Shown here in pieces: positions 24,196 to 35,326 of a DNA stretch of 64,000 nt. This DNA is from Diphasiastrum complanatum (lineage: Eukaryota; Streptophyta; Lycopodiopsida; Lycopodiales; Lycopodiaceae). The notes under the pieces were generated by a model, which was not told the origin of the DNA, did not search any database, and saw nothing but the letters and a program-made list of their open reading frames with translations. Each line of letters opens with the position of its first letter. The stretch's first letter is position 1. The position numbers and the translations under genes are program-made. The DNA lies in the NCBI GenBank assembly GCA_029204225.1, contig MU832095.1:23535-87534 (forward strand), read 5' to 3'.

Positions 24196-25620
24196 GTGAG
24201 TCATGGCCATGTAGAGTCTCAAGAAGAGAGCTCTTCTACCTTGGTTCGCACTTATCTTAAGTATTCCATAGAAGATGGAATAGTGATGAGAAATGGCAAG
24301 GCGCTTATTCCAACTTGTGAGGTGCTGCGAAAGAGGATCTTGCATCTCTGTCACGATAGCCCTAGTGCCAGTCATCCTGGTGTGGATAGGATCTATGAGT
24401 TGATACAATGTAACTTTTAGTGGTCTGGACTTAAGAAAGAAGTAACCATTATGTGACACATTGTTTTAAGTGTCAAGTTAATAAGGCTGAAAGGATTAAA
24501 GTGCCTGGATTATTACACCCGTTACCTATACCAGAAGGGAGATGGGAGAGTATTTCCATGGACTTTATTACATGGTTACCACATACGCAGCAGCAACATA
24601 ATGTTATCCTAGTTGTGGTTGACAGACTCACTAAAATGGCTCAGTTTATCCCAACTAATAATAAGATTGATGCACTTGGTACAGCTGATTTGTTTATACA
24701 GCATGTATTCAGACTTCATGGATGACCTAGATCCTTTGTGTCTGATAGGGATTCTCGTTTTACTGGCAATTTTTGGACTGAAGTATTTGAGAAGTTAGAG
24801 GTGCAATGAGGTGCAATTGGGAAAGTAGTTCTGATCATCCTGAAACAGATGGGCAGACTGAGAGAATTAACCAAACCTTGGAGACATGCTTAGGGCGTAT
24901 GTGAGTGAAAGGCAAACGCAATGGGAACGTTACCTACCATTGTTGGAGTTTGCCTACAATAAAAAAAAACATGCATCTACGAAAATGAGTCCTTTCGAGC
25001 TAAATTATGGTTTTAGACCAGCCAATCTAGTTACTATAGGTCTGCCTCATAAGACACCTAGTGCTATGGAATTTCTAACTCACATACAACAGATGTTGGA
25101 GTTAGCAAAGGAAAATATAAAAGCTTCGATGGATCGTGCAAAGACATATGCCGATCTGGATCGTATGCCAAGAGAGTTCGAGGAAGGAGATATGGTGTTT
25201 TTCAGGATTCCAAAGGACTCGAAAACCTTAAAGATAGGGAAGTGTTATAAGTTGTCACCTAGATACTGTGGACCTTGGAAAATTGTTAAAAAGATTAATA
25301 GCATTGCTTATGAATTGGATTTGCCTGTTGGTTGTAAGGTTCATCCTGTTTTTCATGTTTCACGCTTAAAGAAGGTTTTACATGACGGTGATAACTTGTT
25401 GGCTGATGGCCTTGTATTGTTTCAGGAGCATGGGGAAGTGATGCATGGACCAGCGAGAGTATTGGACTGCAGGCAGAGACGGTTGCGGAATCGTTTGCTC
25501 CATGAGTACTTGGTTGCATGTTGCATGGCATGGACAACCTCTCAGTGATGCTACCTGCGAGACCGTGCATGGGTTTCATGCACAGTATCCAAACTTTGCC
25601 ATCGATGACGATGTCATCTA
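24196..25620 (+). pseudogene. Integrase-chromodomain region of gypsy copy A
   Basis: The longest open part, 24886-25548, covers the integrase C-terminal half and the GPF/Y-like module ([28 protein letters not shown]). The chromodomain starts near 25455 (LLHEYLVA). After a frameshift near 25520 it continues as QPLSDATCETVHGFHAQYPN up to the stop at about 25620. The cleft is immediately followed by the purine tract AAGGAGGGAAG and the LTR. Confidence 0.88.
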
Positions 25621-25630
25621 AGGAGGGAAG

Positions 25631-26286
25631 TGATGTCACATGTACTTTGAATCCCTTGCCCAATGTAAATTGTAATTATTAAATTGTAAATGGCTAAGTC
25701 ACCAGCCTGTGGAGACAATTGTACATTGCAATGTAAAAATCTGTTATAGTGACTAATTCCGGGATGGCCAAGGGGGTACTAGGTCTCATGAGAGTCTGCT
25801 GGACTGACCTCCTAAAAAGTAGGAAGGGTGCCCGGTCAATGTGACACATGTCATATGCTCACTGGGACACTTGGTCCAGTGTATGAGTGACACTTGTGGA
25901 CGGTCAATGGATGGGTCAACAGGACGGTCATATGTTCATCGGGACACTTGGTCCAATGCATGAGTGACACATGTCAGACTGTCCACCTACTAGCTTGCCT
26001 ATGTGTCAGGGTACTGCCAAGTGGCAAGTGTTGACTCTGCATGGAGTTTTCCATGTGTCAACGTTTGGATGTGTCAAGGTTAAGGGGTGCTTGAGGGGAT
26101 ATAGTGTGTGAGCCTGGCCAGGCATTCCCTATGGTATTCCTATGTAGCTATGGTTGGGAGGAGACTTGCAGCAGAGCTCTCATGTTTGCTTGTTGATCTA
26201 TGTACATTTGCTTGAGATTAATAAAGTGATGGATTTGCTGAGTAATTCGGTGTATCTACTTAGGGTTTGTGAGCTTGTGTGTAACA
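25631..26286 (+). repeat. 3' LTR of gypsy copy A
   Basis: About 656 bp, starting TGATGTCACATGTACTTTG and ending GTGTGTAACA. It aligns with the LTRs of copy B. At 25840-25985 it contains a tandem duplication of about 85 bp built on GGGACACTTGGTCCA flanked by GAGTGACAC. Confidence 0.88.
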
Positions 26287-26786
26287 CATACCCTTTTGAC
26301 ACCACAAAGCATGATGGTTGAAACTGTATTCAGTTTGAACTTGTGAAACTCGACAATCTGGGTAAATTGTTTGACAGGGAAACGGCACAAGTTAAGAACC
26401 TCAGACTAATACAACTTCTTAGCCAGATTCTGAGACCTTCCTAACTAGATGACAATCAAGAGATGACCAATATCTAGGCTGGTTACAGGATTCTTTTTCA
26501 CTTATATGTAAAAGACTAACATTTGTTGGTGGTCAACTGTGATGAGCTACTGGAACATAAAACCATGACAGGGACTAGAGCTGACCTACCCTTTCCAAAT
26601 CTGAGAGCAAATCTTTGTCAATGGAGAGTACTGCTGGAGAGGGAAGTTTTACCTGCCTAGAAAAAAGGTTTCAAGCAAAGTTTATGAAATCATTGTTACA
26701 TTAGGTTGAGCAGCACGTAACTAACACTTCTTGTGAAGGAACATAATGCTATCAGACATGCTTAGTATTTTTTATGCTCAACTGAC

Positions 26787-26900
26787 CAGCTCTTTCTGAT
26801 TCGAGCTCCCCTGCTGACATAATAACAGGCTCAATGTCCATTGCTTTAAAGATAAGTTCTGTTTGGAATGACTTCCCTTGTCCCTTGCCACCCCATACTC
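26787..26900 (-). CDS. Rubisco-activase-like AAA+ protein, Walker A exon
   Basis: A 114-bp exon on the minus strand with acceptor TTATTTGCAG and donor GTCAGT. It reads GVWGGKGQGKSFQTELIF and continues through EPVIMSAGELESERA. GGKGQGKS is the P-loop that binds ATP. The whole block is a hallmark of Rubisco activase and its nuclear-encoded paralogue family. The first Gly codon is split, so the exon begins with GA and ends with a lone G; that matches the start of the exon at 12085-12146. All P-loop residues are intact. Gypsy copy A inserted only about 0.5 kb downstream in the following intron. Confidence 0.85.
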
Positions 26901-27776
26901 CTGCAAATAACATATCAGGTGAAGCAAATTCTTCTGTTTCAAGCTAAGACACAAATATAAGAATCCCATCAACAACACAATGTTGTAATGCAAGAAATCT
27001 AGATAGAAAAGAGGATGAATATTTTCTAATCAAGGATGAAGAGACAGGATCAATATGTTTGGCTAATTTGACAACTCCCTTCAATACTAATTTCAGCAAT
27101 ATCTATTTGTGAAATTAGAAAATATCCAGTTTCACAAATTTATATAGAGAATTCAGAGATGTCATAAGGTAAAGCTTAGAAACAATATACGAGCAACTCA
27201 GAAAGTCAAAGGATCTAAGTCAAAACAATAATATAAAACTCAATAAACAAAAAATCTTAGCCAAGCACCATTGCTTATGTCTCATCAGTACCCAAGCATA
27301 AGTTGTTTACTGGGTTTCAAAAGAATCCGGATTCTCTTGGGTAGACCCAGGTTGACTAAGAAGCAAAAGACAACCAGTAAGAAGAAAGCCGTGGGGAACT
27401 TTGAAGTGGGCCTTGAGTAGAGAGAGCATCTTATAGAGAGAAAATCATGGCTAAAGAGAGAATGTGGAGGGCCAAGCTGGTTGGAGAGTTAAGAGATTCT
27501 TGAGGCCTCTAGTGTAGAATGGAGTAGAGGGTAAGCAAAGTTGGTTAATGATGAGGTTAGAGAGAGAAATTATGGGGCCATTCATGAAGAGAATGTATTA
27601 GAGAGTACGAGTGAAGCTCAAACGGAGATGGATTCCATTGTGGAAGATGGAGAGTACATGAATTCATCTTAGAGCAAAAAGAGTAGGCTGCATTTCGGAA
27701 AAAGCATTTACAATTGACCATCTTGTTACCTTGAGATGAATTATAGAGGATATTCAAAGGAAGAATTAAATCCCTA
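26901..27776. other. Intron, no recognised element
   Basis: AT-rich intron sequence. The exon expected between the 33147 and 26900 exons (about 24 residues around DKVVCHIVKN) was looked for on the minus strand here and to 33146 and not found. Confidence 0.5.
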
Positions 27777-28030
27777 TTGTTGCTTTGTGGACTTTCACAA
27801 AGCCTCTGATACGGTCCCTAGGAGAAAGCTTGAGGATAGAATGCACGAACTTGATGTTCCATTGGACATTTGACATACAATGGGACAACTCTACAAATAA
27901 TTGGTGGTAAACTTGAAGTGCGAAAGGCAATTTTCAGCAATATTGGTGTGAAACAAGGCTATCCTCTTTCTCCTACTTTGTTTGGTACGATGATGAACTT
28001 AGTGATTGTCTAGATGAGGAGAGTGTAAGG
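27777..28030 (+). pseudogene. LINE reverse transcriptase fragment
   Basis: Reads CFVDFHKASDTVPRRKLEDR, then after frame changes GVKQGYPLSPTLFG-like sequence near 27950-27990. These are RT motifs of the same broad LINE type as the element at 8890-10945. It is short, has several stops and is truncated at both ends. Confidence 0.7.
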
Positions 28031-28039
28031 GGAGCAAAA

Positions 28040-29270
28040 ATCTTCCATTATGTTGTCAAGTTATTGCTTCATACTAAAAAAAGGTCAAATAGACTACTAC
28101 TCAAAAAGTTCTCCAATTAATGACCAAGAAAGCTTTGTGCTAAGAAATGGAAGTACAAGGCATCAAAATGTTGCCTGAAAAGAGTGGGAAAAGACCAAAA
28201 AGTGGGATGGGATCTTTTTTTTCAATATCTGAAAAAAAAAAACTTTCATAAGAACCAAAATATTTTGCTATAAATTAACATGCTATGTACTTCACGAGTA
28301 CAAGAACAAGTTTTTTGGGAGAAGTTGCCTTTACCGAGAATCAGAGGCACTTTCGACTCAAGTTGTTGAGAGAGATAGTTCTTTACGATGTGAGTAACTG
28401 GCCACGCCACACACCAACCATAAACTTTTTAGAAATCATCAATGGAGATCAATGCCAAAAAGAAATAAGCTGAAAATACAATCACTCATCATGTCCTCCC
28501 TTGAACCTTGAAACTTGTATAGGTGGTTTTACCATTCTGTATCTCATACTCCTGTTTCTACTGTGTTTCATTTCATACCTTCACTGTAATCAGCTTCACT
28601 TTTGAGTTGTTTTCACCTCTTTGTTATTAAAAAAATACACCATCAACAAGTACTTACCAATTATGTCCTGTAAAAAAATAAAGCATTCATTAGCATTGCA
28701 TCACATTTCTAATAGTAAGCAACTCAACAATATGCATGGCTTAGTATAAACTTATCATCAAATCACATAGGAAGTAACCTGACAAGAACAAGATAAGCAA
28801 ATGAAAAACAGGTATGCAACTTTTTAGCATTTTGCACCTTCATAGCGAACTTGAAATACATGACTGGGAAAGATGTGGACTAAAAGAGTTTACTACATAA
28901 GTTTGGATCTTCTTAATAAGTTATCAAGTATGGGGTGCCTCACAAGAAGACAAATCAACTAGAATGAAAAATGAATCTTCATAACATCCACTCCAACAAC
29001 AAAAGTAGCTTAAGATAGAACTATCTTGGGAAATTGAGAGTTTGTAGCATGCTGGGAGCTATGAGACATCAACTACCAATTATTGCTTCCTTAAACAAGT
29101 GATCAAAACCACAGATTCACATTACAGATCCTTGCATACTTTCAAACTTTCAAAATATTCTCTAAATTGCTTTGTAGGACTGTGGACACTATGAACTTCA
29201 ATATGACATGGTTTCATATAACATTTTCAACTTTGTACTCTTTCAAGATAATAACTAAAAAAATCTGAGA
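28040..29270. other. Intron, nothing recognised
   Basis: No family-like frame, RNA gene or repeat boundary seen. Confidence 0.4.
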
Positions 29271-29272
29271 CC

Positions 29273-29273
<1 letters not shown>

Positions 29274-29358
<85 letters not shown>
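29274..29358. repeat. Compound microsatellite (TG)n(GA)n
   Basis: About 26 TG units followed directly by about 17 GA units. Confidence 0.97.
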
Positions 29359-29359
<1 letters not shown>

Positions 29360-29364
<5 letters not shown>

Positions 29365-32300
29365 AAAAGCTTTTTTAATGTCTTTTGAATGCCAAAAAGG
29401 CATATGAACTACATGTCAAATGCGTATAAGGAAAACTGTGAGAGCATAAAAACGTCTCCAAAAAAGCACATAAGACCAGGTAAGTACATCTCAAGGCAAC
29501 CATAGCAATAACTTGGGAACATTAACAGAGGCCAAGAAAAATGCAGCAACCAAGAAGCATAAAGAACACGTACAGCATCCTGACAAACAATAACTGGAAT
29601 GGACACCTGTTTAGTTACCCAAGGTATCCGCAATACCCAAGAACGTATGATAGTATCTAGGAAAGTAGGGTCAACACTCCAAGGGATCCATAAGGCCCAA
29701 AAGTGTATAGCATCAACATCGATTGCAAAAACGTCATATATAAAAGCACAAGGATACTAAAGGATACATGGGTACTCGTCTAGAAGAATCTCAGCAAAAT
29801 AAGCTACATCAACCAACTGAAAAACATTCTCTGAAGGAATCATAGAAGCAACAATGGGACTAGCGCATAGCTCAAGCAGAGATGTAGAAAGTAAAGCCAG
29901 AGAGAATACATGTTGACCCTCAAAATTGAAGAACCATCAGCATATGTCGAAGCACGGGAATGTCATATGAACAAGGCTCGAAAATAATTTGTATCTCAAC
30001 AACCATGGAACTAGTAGGAAGATCAAGAAGAATAGCCGCACTGAAGCAACTGGAATAGTTGAAGCAATTGAAACATTAAAACTGGGACTAGCAACTGAAC
30101 AATCCTCAAGCTCAATGGAGACAGTTGCACATAAATCGGCAAAGTCCTCAAAATCAGCATTAAGGTACCCAAGAGCAACACCAAGGCACTCGACATTAGC
30201 ATCAAAGTAACATCATTGGCATCAGCATCAACCTTTAGTTGTGACTCTAAAATAATGTGTGACACTATCACAACATCAACCTGTATATGTGAAGCACTCT
30301 CATTGTGTGACAGTGACTCTCTCTCACTGTGCGATACTATAACCCTCTCATGCTCACAATAAAACTCAAACTCGCTTGCAAAAGGGAGCTCACAACATGA
30401 CTCATAAATAGACTCTGAAGGATGCCTATCAGCATCATGCTCAATATTTGTGAAACATAGAGGAAAGGGAAAACACCTGATGAAGTGACAAAAGAGGGAG
30501 ACAAAGGAAACAAGAAACTTTAACGAGCACACACAATATGTAGACACAATTTCTCTCTTTCTTCTTCTACCTCCCTTTTTTTTCCCCAAGAACAAACAAA
30601 TCATGAAAAAACAAGATGATGGATCGTAAAACTAAGAAGTATGTAAAAACACTCGATCTTCTCCTCTTTTTATTTTTTAAACAAATCGTGATAAAAATAC
30701 ACAACATGAAACAATAAATGGGATCTATCAAATTATATCAAAACGTTGAAAATTAACAACGGAAATGGAAAGCAAACAAAAAGCATATAAAAACAAAAGT
30801 AAGATTTTTTTGGAAAGTAACCAATCAAAATAAAACGCAAAACCAAATGTAAACCTAATGAAGACAGATGATTCTAAAAGAAGAAAGCATGCAAAAAAGC
30901 ACAAATCTTGAGGTCGAGGACACAAGTCGTAACCTCAGCGTAGGCTCTGACAAAAATTCCAGCAAAGCAATAAGTGGTGAAGAAGCTACAAAAATGTGAG
31001 TGAAGTAGGGCGCCCCTTCAAAGTGTAATGTTATGAAAGAGACATCCGATTGGCAAATTGTAAAGTGCAATGGACTTGTTGAAAAACAAAGAATGTAGAG
31101 ATCCAAAAACATAATCTTTCAAAATAGAAAACAAAATATTTCAATTTGACCAAGTTAGACGTGGTGGTTACTTATCGGAGCACATTTCTTATCAGCATAG
31201 GCAATGCGGTGTTGTGGGCATTTAGTACCAATCTTCCTCCATGGCTAAGTGGCGGCAACATAGTTCTAATGTACACACAAGCAAATTATCAAAAGTTATA
31301 TGTGATATCATTTTCACTTCTTGCTCGAGGAATCAGATACTAATTGATGCTTTGATTAAATATCCTTGGTCTATTGGTACATTGGGGTGTTTTATAGCCA
31401 ACATTTGTATCTCTATTTGTCTAGTATAGGGAGCCATCTCGGTTCATCCCATCAATGTTGCAGTAGTTTCCATTTAGCGATTTTATTAAGAGCTATCTAC
31501 TTATTGATGATTGGGGTTATTACCAATCATTCTCTTTTGCTATTATCGCATGCTTGTATGGTAGGCTTGATCCATACCACTCCATTAGGTATGTTAATCA
31601 TGTTGAGACATTTGTCGTTGCACACCGATTTAGTCTTCCCAATTGACTGATGTTCCAATGAGTCATCTTGACTTGGCTATTGTTGCTTTTATAGAGTATT
31701 CATGGGCCATAGATGTGCATTTGAATAAGTCCTATTGTCACTAGTTATATACTAGAAATAGCCCCTAGCTAGTATACCTTTAGGTATTGGGCCAGTTACC
31801 ATTAAGGGAATGTTCTTATGGGACCTAGGTATCCTATGTTGCCCTAGTCTCTAGAACAAGTACATGTCTTTATTAGTAGGCAAACAAGGGTTTGCTTGCT
31901 TGGATCATGATCAACAAAATGTTTAAGAGAATATATCAAGGCTAGCCAACAATAGTGCCTATAGCTTTAATCAAATAAGACATGGTTGCTCTTGCTTATT
32001 GAATGGATAACATAAATGCCAAGCAAGCCCTAGCCGATACAACCAGCTGATCTTAGCCATGTTGGCCTGCAACACAATCTGTTGCTCTCTAGAGGCACCA
32101 ACAGTGGTGAATTTACAACACTTCTAATATGTTGGAATAAGGCATGTTCTACTGTCTTTTGGATGTGGTGATGGGTTGCAGTTGTTGAACACAAATAGAG
32201 GCTAAGTATGTGTGCATTCTACCCTTGACAATGGCTATGCTAATAGGCTGCTAGTAAATGGCTGAACTAATAGGATACTGGTAGTGCGCTGGAATAAGCT

Positions 32301-33146
32301 CCATATTAAGGGCTGTTTTCGATTGAACATTTTGGGTAAAGCGTTGGCCAATGATAGGCTGTACTTTCAGCCTTCTAAAATTTGGTGCGTTGAAAAGGAG
32401 TGATAGATGCAAAGTTGATTGATGCTTGAAACCTAGGAATAGAAACTGAATTTTAGTACTGATCCATCCGCAATTCCAGAAGGACATGTCAGCACTGACA
32501 AAGGCAAATATGTGTGTGATTTTTGTCTTCGGATAGGCCAAAAAGAGGAGCTTGTACCCATCCAAATGGATTGTAAAGATCTGATATCATTGCTGACTTT
32601 TACATATTCTTTTTGCAAATTTCGAAGGCTTTCTTCTAAAATTTCTTGATATTTAGATCCATTTCGAGCATAAGTAATAACTGATGTTCCGTACTAACGA
32701 AATGACATGTGCCCCCAAAAATGATGGAATGGGTATTGATGATCCAAACCCACAAGCAAATAACGCTTCGTATGTACAATATGATAGTTCACATGTGAAC
32801 CCCAAAGATTTAAAGCCCACAAGCAAATAAGAATCATATATCTTGTTGTAATCACTAACATCCGTTAGGCTAAGAATGGGTGGTTTAGTTTCATAAACGA
32901 CTATTTGCTACAGTTGACTTCAAATGAACTCTAGAAAGATCAACTACTTAATGCAAATAAAGAATGATGAGCAAGATAAGTCTACAAAGACGATTCATAT
33001 TTTACTATAGAAACCTTCTAATTCAAGTTCATAGGCCTTACCAAAAAGTACCAAAGCGTAAACTCTAGCATGCACCGATGGAAAAAAAATCGAACTCTTC
33101 CCATTGAACAAGATATATATAGTAATCAAAGGATACAGATAATCAC
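29360..33146. other. Intron, mostly featureless
   Basis: Several open frames of 60-190 codons occur on both strands but are low-complexity or compositional. One minus-strand frame at about 32690-32433 (SKYQEILEESLRNLQKEYVK) looks more protein-like and follows a TTAG acceptor, but I cannot assign it. Confidence 0.4.
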
Positions 33147-33233
33147 CATGAATGTAGGAGATATATAGTAATCTCCCTGTAGATGCTCAAAAGACCGAGT
33201 CACCTTTTGCCTGTAAGTAAACACAATGTCCGC
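33147..33233 (-). CDS. Rubisco-activase-like AAA+ protein, exon 2
   Basis: An 87-bp minus-strand exon reading ADIVFTYRQKVTRSFEHLQG and then DYYISPTFM. The acceptor CTGTGGTAG precedes it and a GTGATT donor follows. Exon 1 ends with a lone G and this exon begins CG, which completes the Ala codon. RQKVTRSFEYLQGDYYIAP is the expected N-terminal AAA+ block of this family, so order and phase both fit. Confidence 0.85.
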
Positions 33234-33650
33234 TACCACAGCAAAAATAGCAGACATAAATAAGAATCCTCTTCTACAATGGTCCAAGACTATAATCAAT
33301 ATTCAGGAAAAAAAAAACTTTGAACACTTTTTTCAAAAGAAAACTAATACCCAGAAATGTAATGCTTTGTGAACATTCTCTATGTTCCACACATTGTGAA
33401 TATGTTTGTGGATTCAAACACTTACAAGTTTTCTCAAATCTGATTATTCACCAATAGTCTAAATATGATCTCTACATAGGTTCCTTTTAGCATAAGATTA
33501 AGGCCTTTTGGCAGATTTTCGCCCCTAATCAATTTTGAAACTTGGAGAAAAATTTAAGGAATATGTTACCATGGTGCATTTTAAGCTTGTGTCAAAGTAA
33601 GCCCGAAGAGGTTAGGATTTAATTGGCGGTTAACACTCGGTGTCAATATA
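33234..33650. other. Intron, nothing recognised
   Basis: No coding family or repeat boundary seen. Confidence 0.4.
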
Positions 33651-33699
33651 GTTAGTTGTGGCTGGAGTGGTGTCATCTGCTACTATATCTCAATTTGAA

Positions 33700-34065
33700 T
33701 ATCGGTTGTAAAAATAAAGCATAAAAGATGTACATGCAGGGTAGGTAACTAGCCTATGATCACATGCAGTACGGATACTTGATCAATGAAGTGCACATTG
33801 AACTGACCTCCTAAATTCTAAGGGTTGACGAGCCAAATGGACGTGTGTCTTACTTATGACATCTAGTAGACCACATGACAAACAATTTCAAATTGTTTAA
33901 AAGAGTCCTACATGTTATGCATGTATATGAAGGTACTGCCAAATGGCATGAGTTGGTGGCACATATGCATGTGCCATGTCTCTATTCAAAGTGTCGGGTT
34001 AAGGGGGTGCTAAGGGGTTATATGTGTGAACCTAGTAGAGATATTTCAACACTATTCTTATGTGT
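33700..34065 (+). repeat. Diverged LTR fragment of the gypsy A/B family
   Basis: Shares ordered words with the LTRs at 25631 and 34071: the TGACCTCCTAAA region, GGTACTGCCAAATGGCA, GTTAAGGGGGTGCTAAGGGG and CTATTCTTATGTGTAG. It ends where copy B begins, so copy B inserted beside or into an older LTR. Confidence 0.65.
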
Positions 34066-34070
34066 AGTTG

Positions 34071-34712
34071 TCTCACATGTACTTTGAATCCCTTTGCCTT
34101 TTGTAAATGGTAGATTACAATTATCAACTATAATAAATGGCTAAGTCACCGGCCTATGGAGACAACTAAAAATTGCAATGTATATATCAGTTGTAGTGAC
34201 TAATTCTAAGATGGCTAAGGGAATATTGGGTCTCATGAGAGTTTGCTAGACTGACCTTCTAAAAAGGAGGGTGGTTGACCGGTTAACATGACACATGTCA
34301 TATGCTCACAGGGACACTTGGTCTAGTGCACGAGTGACTCTTGTCGGACCTGGTCAACAGGATGTGTCATATGCTCACTGGGACACGGTTCAATGTCTGA
34401 GTGACATGTCAAACAATCCACCCACTAATTTTGCCCATGTGTCAGGGTATTGCCAAGTGGCAAGTGTCGGCTATGCATGGAGTTTGCCATGTGTCGACGT
34501 CAGGATGTGTCAAGGTTAAGGGGCGCTTGAGGGGATATAGTGTGAGGCATTCCCTACCTTATTCCTATGTAACTATGATAGGGAGGAAACTTGCAGCAAA
34601 GCTCTCATGTTTGCTTGTTGATCTATGTATAGTTACTTGAGATTAATAAAGAAACAAATTTGCTAAGTGATTTTGGGTATTTACTTCGGGTTTTGTGAGC
34701 TTGTGTGCAACA
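34071..34712 (+). repeat. 5' LTR of gypsy copy B
   Basis: About 642 bp, ending CTTGTGTGCAACA just before the primer site. It aligns with 25631-26286 and includes the same GGGACACTTGGTC tandem block. Confidence 0.85.
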
Positions 34713-35326
34713 TTTGGTATCAAAGCAATTGTTTTCCAAACTTGCGTGGGATTTGGCATCATTGGCATCTTCAATTAGGGTTTGGTGGAGGCTTGCAGAG
34801 CCAATGCCCTACTATAGGTGATGTGTTGACAGCTTTGGAGCCCATAAGATTGCAGATTGGAGCTCTATGGTGGATTGTTGATCTTATGGGGCAACTTTTA
34901 AGCATCTTCTACTACTTTGCTTGCTTATTGTCTTTGTGTTTGTGAAAATCCAGCCTACATAGGATTTGTGAAATTGTTTGTAACATCTTCAACACTCAAG
35001 ATTTTTTAGATCTATCAATTGCAATAGGCTTTTTGTGGTAGGTAATTGGTAGGTTAGGGATATTTTGCCCTTTTGTTCCGATGTTTTCCAGCTTCATAGG
35101 GTCACCAAATTTGTAGCTGGGATGGATAATATTGGTACACCATGAGAATACAAAAGTAGCTATAGAAGGTATATTCTATCCAGTTCTGTTACGAATTCAA
35201 GGTAATCTATCTATATAGTTGGTTTGAGGTGCTGAGAGCTTGTTCTTGCTTTGTTTCAAGGACTTTGGCTGCTTGATTTTGCTTAGCTTTGTACATTGCT
35301 TTGCTTCTACAAGCTATTCTTCTGCT

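Larger units (their letters stand above)
23765..26286 (+). mobile_element. 5'-truncated Ty3/gypsy copy A
   Basis: Starts inside RT (EIEYLGHIVSANGVRPDPKK, then FLGLAVFYRKYVKGYSYIAA). It loses almost all RNase H by a deletion near 24050 and runs through integrase and chromodomain into a 3' LTR at 25631-26286. Integrase fragments include LCHDSPSASHPGVDRIYEL, SMDFITWLPHTQQQHN and MLRAYVSERQTQWERYLPLL. A stop and frameshift break the zinc finger near 24420 and the core near 24725-24880. The 5' LTR, gag and protease are gone. It is the same family as copy B at 34071 and lies in an intron, antisense to the host gene. Confidence 0.9.

Noticed and set aside
30023-30604. A 193-codon minus-strand frame
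   Set aside because: Low-complexity, Leu/Ser/Phe-rich translation of a CA/TCA-rich stretch with no recognisable domain or splice context.
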